The translations under genes and the position numbers were made by a program. From the NCBI RefSeq assembly GCF_003086295.3, contig NC_092048.1:68242841-68306840 (forward strand): DNA of 64,000 nucleotides, given 5' to 3'. This document shows, one piece after another, positions 32,860 to 43,262 of the stretch. Position 1 is the stretch's first letter. The number at the start of each line of letters is the position of its first letter. The notes under the pieces were generated by a model. That model did no database searches and had not been told where the DNA came from. It worked only from the letters and a program-made list of their open reading frames with translations. Source of the stretch: Arachis hypogaea. Lineage: Eukaryota; Streptophyta; Magnoliopsida; Fabales; Fabaceae.

Positions 32860-33885
32860 AAGGTGGACTTGCTCCTTGTTCATCACTACAAAGAAAAAAG
32901 CATGCATTCTATCTGTTCTAAGTTGTCTTTGCATTTTTAAGTAGTTCTTTTTAATTAAAAGTCTTTGCATTATGTTTGTTTCTTTTAAAATAAGTAGGCT
33001 AGTTTATGTGTGTGCTTGTGTGTTTATTTTCACTTGACAAGAAGCATGTGTTGTCCCCTGCATCTTTAAATTCAATAAAAGAAATGCTTGAATATGAAGT
33101 ACGATGGTCTCTGTTAGATAGAAGTAGAATAAAAGTAAGTGGTGGTATGTGTGTGATTGTATAATAGCTCACTTTTAGTGAATAAAGAGCCAGGATATCT
33201 CCTTCTAAGTAAAGAGTGGCCTACTGTCTATGAATCTCAATTAAATAAAAAATTCCTTGGTTAGAAAGAAAAACAAAAAGAAGGAAAGAAAAAAAGATAG
33301 CCAAAAAGTGACAGAACAAAAGAAAACAAAAAGAAACAAAGCTGGACACCAATAGCTTGAACTTTAAAATATATGCCTGTGATGTCTTTGTACTAGGATC
33401 TGCTTGGATTAGTAAGCTCTTAGCAGTGCCTCAACACTCGGTGACTTGGGTTAACTAATCCGGGATCATCAGCTGAAAGTCCACTATCAAGAGCAACCTA
33501 ACTACAAGGCATTTAGTAACCCAAAGAGGTGCTGGGCATCAATGTTTTAAGAAGGAATGTGAGCCAAGTGTCTATGGTGAATAATGTGTCAAGTATAAAG
33601 AAAAGAAAATGAACTTGCTACACATGACACTCAAATAAAGCTTATGAACAAAGTAATAGCCAAGGATAAAGGAATAATGAGAGGTCATAGAAGTATGTCA
33701 CTTGAAGCTTGAAGGAGACTTTCTAGGCCTAGGAGTCAATAAGAAGTGAGTATTTGCACATCCACACAAAATCCCATGAACTATCAATAATACTCTACTA
33801 GCATGAACATCCTCTTCCATCTCATTCTTTCTTCTCAATAAATCTTTTCTTGCTTAGGGACAAACAAGCTTTAAGTTTGGTGTTG
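32860..33885 (+). other. R7 3' spacer with pre-LTR motif
   Basis: It contains no gene. The end carries CTTGCTTAGGGACAAACAAG, a weak stem-loop, then CTTTAAGTTTGGTGTTG directly before the LTR. This tract, at the polypurine-tract position, contains many T residues. Confidence 0.65.
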
Positions 33886-35799
33886 TGATGACAAGTCATC
33901 CTAGCCTATTTTAACTAGTCTTTTTCTTTTATTTTCATTAGAATTATGCACTTTCTTGAACCATAAGCAAGCTAATTGAGTAGATTTTCATGTTTCCCTT
34001 GATTGAATCAACCATGTATGAATTCATGCCATTTCATGAGGTTTTATGCTACAATTGTTGCATATTATGATAGAATGAATATCTCATGATTATGAGCATA
34101 GCTTTGATGTGTTTGGTTGATTAATCATAGGTGAAGAAAGCTTGGAGAAAGGTTGAAGCAAGAAGGAATGGCTAGGAGTGAAGAGAGGACAATGGAATAA
34201 GTGAAACTGAACCAGGAAGCAAAAAGCTGGACCTAAAGTTAGCATCAAACTTTTGCACAAACTTTTGGTTGAAAAGTTAGCCCCAACGTTAGCCCCCTAA
34301 CTTGGAGGCTAACGTTGGAACTTGAAAATCACTCCCTGGGTACCAAAAGTTTGCGCCAACGTTAGCCCCCTAACTTTGAGGCTAACGTTGGCACATGAAA
34401 TTCACCCCTGGGCACCAAAAGTTTGCGCCAACGTTAGCCCCCTAACTTTGAGGCTAACGTTGGCATGAAGAAAACCTCCCTGGGCACCAAAAGTTTGCGC
34501 CAACGTTAGCCCCCTAACTTGGTGGCTAACGTTGGCACATGAACATCACAAGGAGGAGCAAAAGTTTGCGCCAACGTTAGCCCCCTAACTTGGTGGCTAA
34601 CGTTGGCGCCACAAGTACTCAAGGCAAGGCCAACGTTAGGGTCAAAGTTAGACCCCTAACGTTGGCACCAACGTTCACATCAGCAAAGTGGTGTTAGCTG
34701 ATATGAAAAGTTGGAGCAAAAGTTAGACCCCTAACTTTTGCTCAAACTTTTGGTCCAACTTTTGCAAAACTCAAACCCGGTTCAATTGGTTCACTTTGGT
34801 TCTTCTCCAAACTTCAAGAGCAATCAACCAAGGCCTCTTTCAACCCAATTCCACCAAGAGCAAAGGCCCAACTCAAGGCTTGAAGATCATTGGAAGAAAG
34901 TGTATAAGTAGGAGAGAATTCAAGTTCTTCGGAGAGCTTTCTTTTGGAATTTTCATAATAGTTTTCGGAGAGCTTTTGATATTGAGTGATCTTTAATTTC
35001 TTTGTCTTGGGGAAGGAGAATTCACTTCTCTTCCTCTCAGTTTTATTGCTTTCAATTTCAATTACAATTGTCTTGGATCTTGGGTTGGAGAATTGAAGAA
35101 ATTCTGTTTCAATCTCATCCTTGGATCTCTCTGTTTCTTTACTGTTAATTGAATTTAATTTCTGTTAATTGCTCTTCATCTACTTTCTTTGCAATTTACA
35201 ATTTCCTTGCAATTGTTCTTGTTGGATCTAGGAAGGCATTGAGATCTAGACTTGGTTCTCTAGTCTCTGGGTCCTGAGATCTGATTTCCCATTTCAATTC
35301 TCTGTTTATTACTTTATATGTTCATTTACTTTTCTGTTTCAGATCCGATTCAATCCCAATTCCCTTTTACTCTTCTGTTTAATGCAATTTAACTTTTCCT
35401 TGTTTAAATCCAGCCCCAATCCCCTTTAAATTTCAAGCCATTTATATTTCTTGCACTTTAAGATTCTGCAATTTACATTTCTTGCAATCTAAGTTTCCGC
35501 AATTTATGTTACTTGCACTTTAAGATTCAGCAATTTAATTCTCGTCCTCTTTAATTTCATGTCAATTACCCATTCCCTTTACTTTCTATGCAATTTAAAT
35601 TCTGCAAATCACAAATCTCTCAACCAAATCTTGATTCGCTTGACTAAATCAACCACTAAACTAAAATTGCTCAATCCTTCAATCCCTGTGGGATCGACCT
35701 CACTCCCGTGAGTTTTTATTACTTGATGCGACCCGGTGCACTTGCCGGTTAGATTTGTGTGTTTTGGGAGAAATTTATTTTTCACCAAAATACTCATCA
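33886..35799 (+). repeat. R7 3' LTR (1914 bp)
   Basis: It matches the 5' copy except for about 13 substitutions and 12 extra bases in the first hairpin (near 34281), which make that hairpin complete. The hairpin array lies at about 34252-34755. Confidence 0.95.
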
Positions 35800-35804
35800 A
35801 TGGA

Positions 35805-37695
35805 TCAAGCAACTTTAGTGGGTGATTAGTTTAGTCAAGCTAACGTTGAGTGATTTGAGTGACAATTGAAGCAGCAGAAAGTAAATGACAAGAAATTATA
35901 AATTGCAGAAAGTAAATTGGACAGAAAATTAAAGAGCAAGAAATGTAAATTGCAAGAATATTAAATGACAAGAAATATAAATTGCATGAAATATAAAGGG
36001 GAATGGGTGCTGGAAATGTAAAATTCAACAGGAACGTGTAAATAGCAATCAAACAGAGAAGTAAAAGATGCAAAATCATGCAACAGATCTAACAGAAGAG
36101 TAAAATGCCTTGAAGAATTTTAAGACAGAAAAGCAATGCTTAATTTGCAGCAAAGTAAAAGAGGTTGAAGATCTCAAGAGTGGAAGAGACTAGAAAACAA
36201 GTCTAGATCTCAAATCCTTCCTTGATCCAACAAGAACAATTGAAGAATAAAGACAAATTGAAGCAGTAAGAGAACTTTGATTCAAATTGCAATTCACTGA
36301 AATTATGCAGCAAGGCAAACAATGGGAAATATCAGAGGGAGAATGAAACAGAACTCCTTCAATTCTCCACCCAAGATTCAAAAACAAAGAAAAAAAAACT
36401 AAAGAGAGAGAGCTCTCTAATGCTAATGCTCCCTAGTGGAGCCAACCTCCTTTCTAATCGAGCTCCCTTTTGAAAATGAGAGTGATGCCTTTATATAGGC
36501 TTTTTACAAAATAAAATAAAATTGAAATGAAAAACAAATTAAATGAAAATCCTAATTCTAGCTTGTTCTTGTGCCTTTGAGTGATGATGTGGGCTTTGCT
36601 TGCTTTGGATCTGAGGAGAAATGGGTTTGGTTGGCCTTGATTCAATTTGGAGAAGAATTGAATTTAAATGGAATTTTTATTCAATTTTTGGTCCATGGGT
36701 GTTGCTCCCAGGGGAAAGCTCAGTTGGAAAACCCAACTTAGCTTTCAAGTTGTGTTGTCCGCTTCATTTGATGCGCGTCCAGCCTTGGTTGTGTGCCAAA
36801 ATTGTGCGCCAAAGTTCCTTGGTGCCTTGGGTCCATGTCAATTTGTGGGGGAGAAGGGGGGAGATAGTGTTCAGTTGGAAAAACCAACTTAGCTTTCCTT
36901 TGTGGTGCCTAGCTTTGCACTCCAAGGTCCCAGGTTCAACTCTTGGTGGAAGCAAATGAGAATTTATTTTCCTTGGAGGAGTGGAGAGTGAGGAGTGCTT
37001 GTACAAGGAAGCTCCAGGTTCGAACCTTGGGAGAGCCATCTTGGCTCATTTTCCTTTCAAGAGTAGCGCTCCTTCCTTGCAAGTGAGAGGCTCCCACTTC
37101 GAATCTTGGTGAAGCCACTTTGGTCTATTTTTGCTTGTTTTTGGCCCTTAAAGATTCCTTTCACTTGTGCCTCAATTTCATGCCAAATATGGACTATTAT
37201 ATATCGTTGGAAAGCTCTGAATGTCAGCTTTCCAATGCAATTAGAATCACATTAATTGGACGTCTGTAGCTCAAGTTATAGCCCTTTGAAGGAGGTATGG
37301 TCATGCTGTAAACGCCCAAGTTTTAACTTAGCGAAAATTCTTGCTTCCAAGCCAAGTTTTTCACGATAAAGCTAAGTTCACTTAGTGAACTGAGCTTTGT
37401 GATGCTGATTGTGAAACTTCCTTGATTTGGTCATGGGCCACGCTTTTAAAAGCGTGGCCTAAGGCTCCAAAGTGTGCTCCAACTTCAAAGTGTGCCCCAA
37501 AGCTCTTTTTTTCTCCTTTTTAGCTTATTTTGTGCTTCTTTGCTTCTTTTTCTTCTTATTTCCTACCAAATTTATAAAATTAAAAGATCAAGGAAATATA
37601 CCATTTAAGCATAAAAGAATGCAATATTTAAGCACTAATTATCAATTTCATGTATGAAAAAGCATAGAAAGAGGTGACATGATGACATGTCATCA
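35805..37695 (-). repeat. R6 5' LTR, part 2
   Basis: It continues the R6 LTR after R7 (with the target copy ATGGA at 35800-35804) and ends at 37695; its minus-strand start is TGATGACATGTCATC. The same palindrome (37436-37459) and hairpin module (about 37205-37240) as in the left LTR are present. Confidence 0.93.
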
Positions 37696-38370
37696 GTAGA
37701 CTTCACTCAACCTCCTATCTATGATGAGATTGATGGGGAAGAGATAGAAGAATTTGGTGAAGAAGAATGTGAACTTGAGGAAGCTTGGCAAGAGGTAGAG
37801 CTTGAAGAACCTTGCCAAGTGGTGGACGCCTCTAGAAGAGGATGGACGGGAGTAGAGTGCGCATTGTCAAGATCATTGGGAACTCTTCCACCTAGGTTGT
37901 TATCTAATTCTTCATTTGAGTGGGTAAAACTTCTAACTCTTAGCTTTATTATCCCACTTGAATTTGGTTTGCTTGAGACAGATGGCGAACTTAGGGCGCT
38001 TTACGGAATTAAGCGTAAAAGGAGGATGTTTAGTGGTTGGCGTTGTAAGTCTAGACTCATTATGGTTGAAGCTTCAAGGAGCAAAGGTTAGACTAGTGCT
38101 CAATTGGATGGGTCTAGGAGGATAGTTTGGTGCTTCCATGAGAATTCATCTCTCTTGCCACCCGGAGGAAATCACCATGATCAACTCAAGGACGGGTGTG
38201 AAAACAAAGTGTGGGATCTCGGATCGCACAAGGAAGATCAACTTTGGGAGTCTATGGTTTGTGGAGAACTCCATCAAAGCTTGGAGTTATTAACTCTGAT
38301 TGACGAAGCACAATGGAAGTCCAAGCATTGGTGGATGTTCAAGGATGGATTCAAGCACAAGCTACCTTGA
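37696..38370 (+). pseudogene. R5 ORF, 3' part, one internal stop
   Basis: The frame continues from 19975 after R6. It is acidic (EEIEEFGEEECELEEAWQEVE), then LGTLPPRLLSN, SFEWVKLL and LRALYGIKRKRRMFSGW. A TAG at 38089-38091 breaks it, and the rest (LPPGGNHHDQLKDGCENKVWD, KHWWMFKDGFKHKLP) runs to a TGA at 38368. The same blocks are found in R4. The protein is unknown; no enzyme motif is visible. 37696-37700 is the GTAGA copy made by R6. Confidence 0.75.
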
Positions 38371-38387
38371 TGAGGAGCTCCCCATAA

Positions 38388-38437
38388 GTCCAACTTAAGG
38401 ACAATAAACAAAAGTGCTAGGTGGGAGACAACCCACC
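38388..38437 (+). promoter_or_regulatory. Post-stop double hairpin of R5
   Basis: Hairpin 1 is GTCC-AACTTAA-GGAC (38388-38402); hairpin 2 is GGTGGG-AGACAA-CCCACC (38420-38437). It starts 17 bases after the ORF stop. Confidence 0.78.
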
Positions 38438-38630
38438 ATGGTAAACTCTTTCCTTTTTCTCTTTTGTACATATTGGTAAAATAAGTTTAATTTCATGTTT
38501 TGTTTAATTAGTTGAGTTTAATAGGGAGTCTAGTAGGTCAAATAAGGTTTTGTGATGTTTCGGTAGTTGTTTGGAGGTTGGGAATGCTTGGTTTAGTGCA
38601 AAAACATAGAAAATTTTTGAAAAACAGAGC

Positions 38631-38935
38631 ACCATCCACGCGCACGCGCACTCCACGCGTACGCGTGAATCAAGCAATTTCGACCATCCACGCGCACGTG
38701 CCATATACGCGTACACGTGGATTGATTTTTCCACCTCCCACATATTCACCCGAGAGTTGTGCCTGAAGTGTGCCAACTTTGTGCCCCAAGGCATGCGCAC
38801 GCGTGCCTTGCGCGTCCGCGTTGACTCTCTGCTTTGTTGCGCACGCATACGCGTCAGCCGCGCGTACGCGCTGCTTCCATTTCATCAATCCACGCTTACG
38901 CGCACATGACGCGCACGCGTGGATTGCCCTGTTTT
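38631..38935 (+). repeat. CG-rich palindrome array in R5 internal region
   Basis: Repeated CCACGCGTACGCGTG-type palindromes and variants (CACGCGCACGCG, ACGCGTCAGCCGCGCGTACG) stand about 30 bases apart. The local CpG density is far above the surroundings. The same motif occurs in the R5 LTR and in R4 and R13. Confidence 0.85.
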
Positions 38936-41577
38936 ACTCATCTTCTTTTCTTCTCTTCTTTCCATTTCTTTATTTCTTCTCTTTTCACTTCTTTTCTTTC
39001 CACCCTTCAAACATCATCCAACACTACCAAACATCATATAACACCATTTTCCTTTTACTTAGTTAGTTAAGTTTAATTTTTGTTTAATTTTTGTTTTCCA
39101 TTATAAATGTCGGATTACTAATCTTGTTTACTGTTTACTGCTGCCCACTACTAATAGGATGTTAGTTTAACATCATTGTTGTTAATTGTCATTGTTAGAT
39201 TCCTTTATTGAGGTTACAATTTATTACGTGGTTTTAGATCTTCATGTTGAACATTTGTGAATACCAAGTACATGTTACATTGCCTTCATGCATCTTAACT
39301 CTTTGAATTGTAGGTTTTAGCCACCATGCATTCATCATCTATTGTTAGGCAATTGTACATTATCAATGCATTTTTTTTAGGATGCTTGTTCTAATTGATC
39401 ATCACCTATTTCATGCATTAAGTTTGTGAAATTGTGATATTGGATCGAAAGCTTACCTAGTGACATATTTTTGAGCATTGTAAAGCTTTGTGAGCCATGC
39501 TTGCTATGTGATTGAGTTCCACTTCTATCTTCTTTTTCCTAAGTTCCATAGCATCCATGTGTTTCACCTCTATGTCACTTAGGTATTGCAACAACTTCGA
39601 TATGTGTCATTGATTGTTGTGTGAGTTTCATATACCATTTTGTTCACTAAGTTTACCTACACATCAATCAATGTCCATGCATTATCCAATTTCACAATTG
39701 CTTGATTTTTGCTTGAATGCTTTTATGCCTCTTCACTACTTGTTGGGTTGTTTTAGCCTACAAGTCTTTTAAAGTATCTCAAGCACACTAGAATGAGTGA
39801 AATGCGTGTTTTCTTTTGCGTAATTGTGACATAACTTTTTGTACTAGTGTGTGTGTATCCTAAACAACGCACAATTTTAGAACCCACACACCTATCTCTC
39901 ATTAATGTCACACCAATTCACCTACTCAATTCTAGTGATTCACCTCATTCTAACAATTCACGCTTCCTAACTTTTGTATGTTTTCATCTTACGGTGTTCA
40001 TTTTGTTTTTCGTGATTGATGCACCATAAGCAAAAATGGAAGCAGAAGGAAGAACACGCAGCAACCGGTTGACCTACCAGCTGAAGGTGGCAACTCGGAG
40101 AGTCGCCGTACCCCCTTATTCATCTTTGGATGAACCGAGGACGGTGCAAACTTTTAAGTGTGGGGAGGTCGTCCGACCACTCGGTGTTTTTGGGTAACAA
40201 GTTTCTAATCCCAACACTTTTGCATTTCATTTTAGGATTTTTAGTTGCATTTTCTTATTTTGCATATGTATATATTAAGCTTAGTCAAAATCATGATATT
40301 TTCCAAGGATTTTATCTATAGGGCACCCCAATTGATTAAAAACTTTTTTTTTAGAACTTGCTTGAAATATATACTTTGTGGATCATGTTTTGAGCTAAGA
40401 ACACAAGCATGTGAGGTTTGAGCCTAATTGTGTGGTTACATCATATATAACCACTTATTTTCATTCTTGTGTGCATTATTCTCTTCCTATGATTGTAATC
40501 TTTGATTTGTTTGATTCTTTATGTCTATTATTTTATGTATACATGCATTTATATGATTGAGGCCATTGTTCAAATAGCTCACTTACCCAAATAGCCTACC
40601 TTTTATCTTCCATTGTTAGCCAATTTTGAGCCTATGCTTAACCCATTTGTTCTTAATTGTAGCACATTACAAGCCTAAGTGAAAAACAACAAATGTTCTT
40701 AATTTGGATCTTTGATTAGCTTAGGCTAGTGAGAGTGTTTATCATTTGATTTTGGGAGAGTTGGGAACATTGGGTAGAGATAAAAGTGCATTTTTGTATT
40801 TGTGTTGAGAATCTTGGGAATTGGGTACATACTCATGTATTAATCATGTGTAAACCATATGCATTGATGTTCTTGTATATATTTTAGTTTTAAAAAATTA
40901 AAATAAAATAACAATAGAAATAGAAAAAGAAAGAAAAAGAATTACAATAAAAAGGGGACAAAAATGCCCCAAAGTCAAGGTTCAATAAAAATTAATGCAT
41001 ATGTATGGTGATCGAAAGAGAATGCATGAGTGTGTGAAAAAGTGAAGAATGGGTAGTTAGGTTTGTTTAGAATTGTATAGGTTGTCATAGGTTAGGTGGG
41101 AAGTTTAAGTTAATCAAAGATTCGAATTTCAAACTCACTTGACCATATGCATCCTACCTTGACCCTAGCCCCATTACAACCTATGGAAAAGTCCTCATGA
41201 TACTTGTATGCATGCATAAAGTAATTGTTGATTGTTAGATGAAAAACAAATCTTGGAAAGCATGATTAGGGGAGAATTGAGTGAATCAACCCCATACACT
41301 TGAGTGCCTAAAGCGGATACACATCCGGTAAGGGTTTGATCGCTCAATTACATGTTTCCACCCATGATCATCATTTCTTGCAAGTTTGTGAAATTTCTTG
41401 ATGATTCAATTCAATTGTGGGTTTGCTTTGATCGCTATTGCCTTAGCCCTTGTGCTTGCATGTATATTCTTGGAGATTGATTTATTTTAACTAAGCCATT
41501 GCATTCATATAGATAGATTGCATTTAGTTAGCTTGCATTGAATAAATGTTGATACCCTTTGCTTTTTTCTTGATTTT
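38936..41577 (+). other. R5 spacer before the 3' LTR
   Basis: No conserved gene is recognised. One small frame (40130-40321) holds a hydrophobic run (LLHFILGFLVAFSYFAYVYI) that could cross a membrane. It has no other support. Confidence 0.5.
40130..40321 (+). CDS. Small ORF with one hydrophobic segment in R5 spacer
   Basis: The ORF has 63 codons from ATG 40130. It has a basic, Ser-rich start and a hydrophobic stretch of about 22 residues. Some plant Athila-like elements have an envelope-like gene at this place, but a single hydrophobic run is weak evidence and chance is as likely. Confidence 0.2.
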   Translation: MNRGRCKLLSVGRSSDHSVFLGNKFLIPTLLHFILGFLVAFSYFAYVYIKLSQNHDIFQGFYL

Positions 41578-41614
41578 AGCATGAGGACATGCTTAGTTTA
41601 AGTGTGGGGAGATT
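41578..41614 (+). other. R5 pre-LTR stem-loop and polypurine tract
   Basis: AGCATG-AGGA-CATGCT (41578-41593) is a perfect 6-bp stem with the loop AGGA. It is followed by TAGTTTAAGTG and the purine-rich TGGGGAGA directly before the LTR, a plausible primer for plus-strand synthesis. Confidence 0.7.
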
Positions 41615-43262
41615 TGATAAACCCCGATTTCATGATTTATCTTGTGCTTATTTTAGGGGATTTTACCACTTTTTTCCCACATTTATTCAATGAAATAACA
41701 TGGTTTTGTAATTCTCCCTTGAATTGTGCTTAAGTGTAAAAACATGCTTTTTAGGCCCTTAAATTGGTGCTTTTGATTCACTTAAATTCCATTCGATGCC
41801 ATTGATATGTTTGTTTAGTGATTTCAGGATCATAAGGCAAGTATTGGATGGAAGAAATGAGGAGAAAAGCATGCAAAAGGGAGAATGCATGAAGAAACAA
41901 AGATTGGGAATGCATCGATGGACGCGCACGCGTACAAAGCGTGTACGCACAAAAGTGGTTTTGCATAGGCACGCGCACGCGTACATGATGCGTCTGCGCG
42001 GATGAAGAATTTGCCAATCGACGCACACGCGCACGTAGCGCGTACGCGCCGATACTCTCACGTGACCCACTTAAAGGCAAAATGCTGGGGGCGATTTCTG
42101 AGCTACCCAGGCCCAAATCCAACTTGTTTCTAAGTGTATTTTATGCAAAATTGAAGTCCAAGCAAAGGGGGAGCAATTAGTTGTAGGATTAGCATCATGT
42201 AGGGTAGTTTCTAGAGAGAGAAGCTCCCTCTTCTCTCTAGAATTAGGTTAGGTTAATTCTTCTAGATCTAGGTCCAATTTCATGTTTTCATCTTGTTTCT
42301 TTTATGATTTCTTACTTCTACTCCTTCATTCTCATGATTTGTAGTGTTAATTTTACATTTATGCTTCTTTTATGTTCATGAACCCATGTTGGATTTGGAT
42401 CTCTTTAATGCAAATTTATGTTTGATGTTCTTTTAATTGTTGATTTGAGCTGTGGATTTAATTTCCTTGCTATTTGTAGTTGTTAGATTTTACTATTTCT
42501 TGTCATTTATTATGCTTTCCTTTTATTCCTTCCAAGTGTTTGACAAAATGCTTGGAAGGATGTTAGAGTAGACTTTGAGCATTCTTGGCTTGGAAAGAGT
42601 AATTAGGCAATCTTGAGTCATCAAAATCCAACTTATGTTGGTGATCTAGAGTTGTTAGCTAGTATGATTTCCATTGACTCTAATCTTTTGCTAATTCTAT
42701 TAGTGAGTTGATTAGTACATTTGTATTGAGATTAGCTAGTCTTATTAGACTTTTTCCGAGTATGAGGATAACATGATGCTTTCTTCCATCTTCGGGGATG
42801 ACGTAATGAGATAAATTCTTGTTCATTATTGTAATATGATTAATTAGTCTTGTTTGACTTTCTCCCTATGTGTTGGAGTTGACTAAATAAGATGAATTAA
42901 TCATTGCATGACTAGGATAGAAAGCCTATGATCTCAACCCTTTCCATGAATGTCTCTCTTCTTTAATTGCTTCCTTTAATTGCTTGCTTGATTTACTTTT
43001 CTTGCACATTTAAATTCTCGTCCTCTCACCAATCAAAACCCCCTTACCCCTTCATAGCCAATAATCATACACTTCATTGCAATTCCTTGTGAGATGACCC
43101 GGAGTCCAAATACTCCGGTTAATTCTTATTTGGGGTTTGTTATTCGTGACAAAACCATATATTTTTGATTGCGAGGATTGTTTGTTGGTGTAGAACTATA
43201 CTTGTAATGAGAATTCATTCCTTTAAGGAAAATTCTATACCGACACGACAATTCTTCTTACA
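41615..43262 (+). repeat. R5 3' LTR (about 1648 bp)
   Basis: It starts TGATAAACCCCGATTTCATG and ends near TTCTTACA; the exact end is less sure because of the patch beyond it. It is related to the R4 LTR. A CG-rich palindrome array lies at 41920-42055 (ACGCGCACGCGTAC, GCGCGTACGCGC). Confidence 0.8.

Larger units (their letters stand above)
25190..35799 (+). mobile_element. R7: complete young LTR retrotransposon, non-autonomous
   Basis: Two LTRs (1902 and 1914 bp) flank a primer site, an intact gag-protease frame, the hairpin module, a second gene and a 3' spacer. ATGGA borders both ends (25185-25189, 35800-35804), and leaving the element out restores the R6 LTR exactly. By eye the LTRs differ at about 13 bases plus one 12-base gap (about 0.7%), which makes R7 the youngest insertion that can be dated here. 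It has no RT, RNase H or integrase core. Confidence 0.95.
19976..37695 (-). mobile_element. R6: non-autonomous LTR retrotransposon, complete, interrupted by R7
   Basis: Both LTRs are 2014 bp once R7 is left out. The target duplication is GTAGA (19971-19975 and 37696-37700). Without R7 the element is about 7.1 kb. The only ORF codes for a coiled-coil-like protein; no enzymes are present. About 21 LTR differences were counted by eye (about 1%), so it is older than R7 but still young. The host is the ORF of R5. Confidence 0.93.

Noticed and set aside
38504..39070. Arg/Thr/Ala-rich ORFs over the CG-rich array in R5 (also 41759-42122, 53041-53286, 56454-56758, 63500-63904)
   Set aside because: They are translations of the ACGCGT-type repeats in several frames and do not continue any conserved protein.
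40130..40321. Envelope-like gene in R5
   Set aside because: Only one short hydrophobic run; no signal peptide, no conserved partner and no similar frame in R4. Kept only as a low-confidence small ORF.
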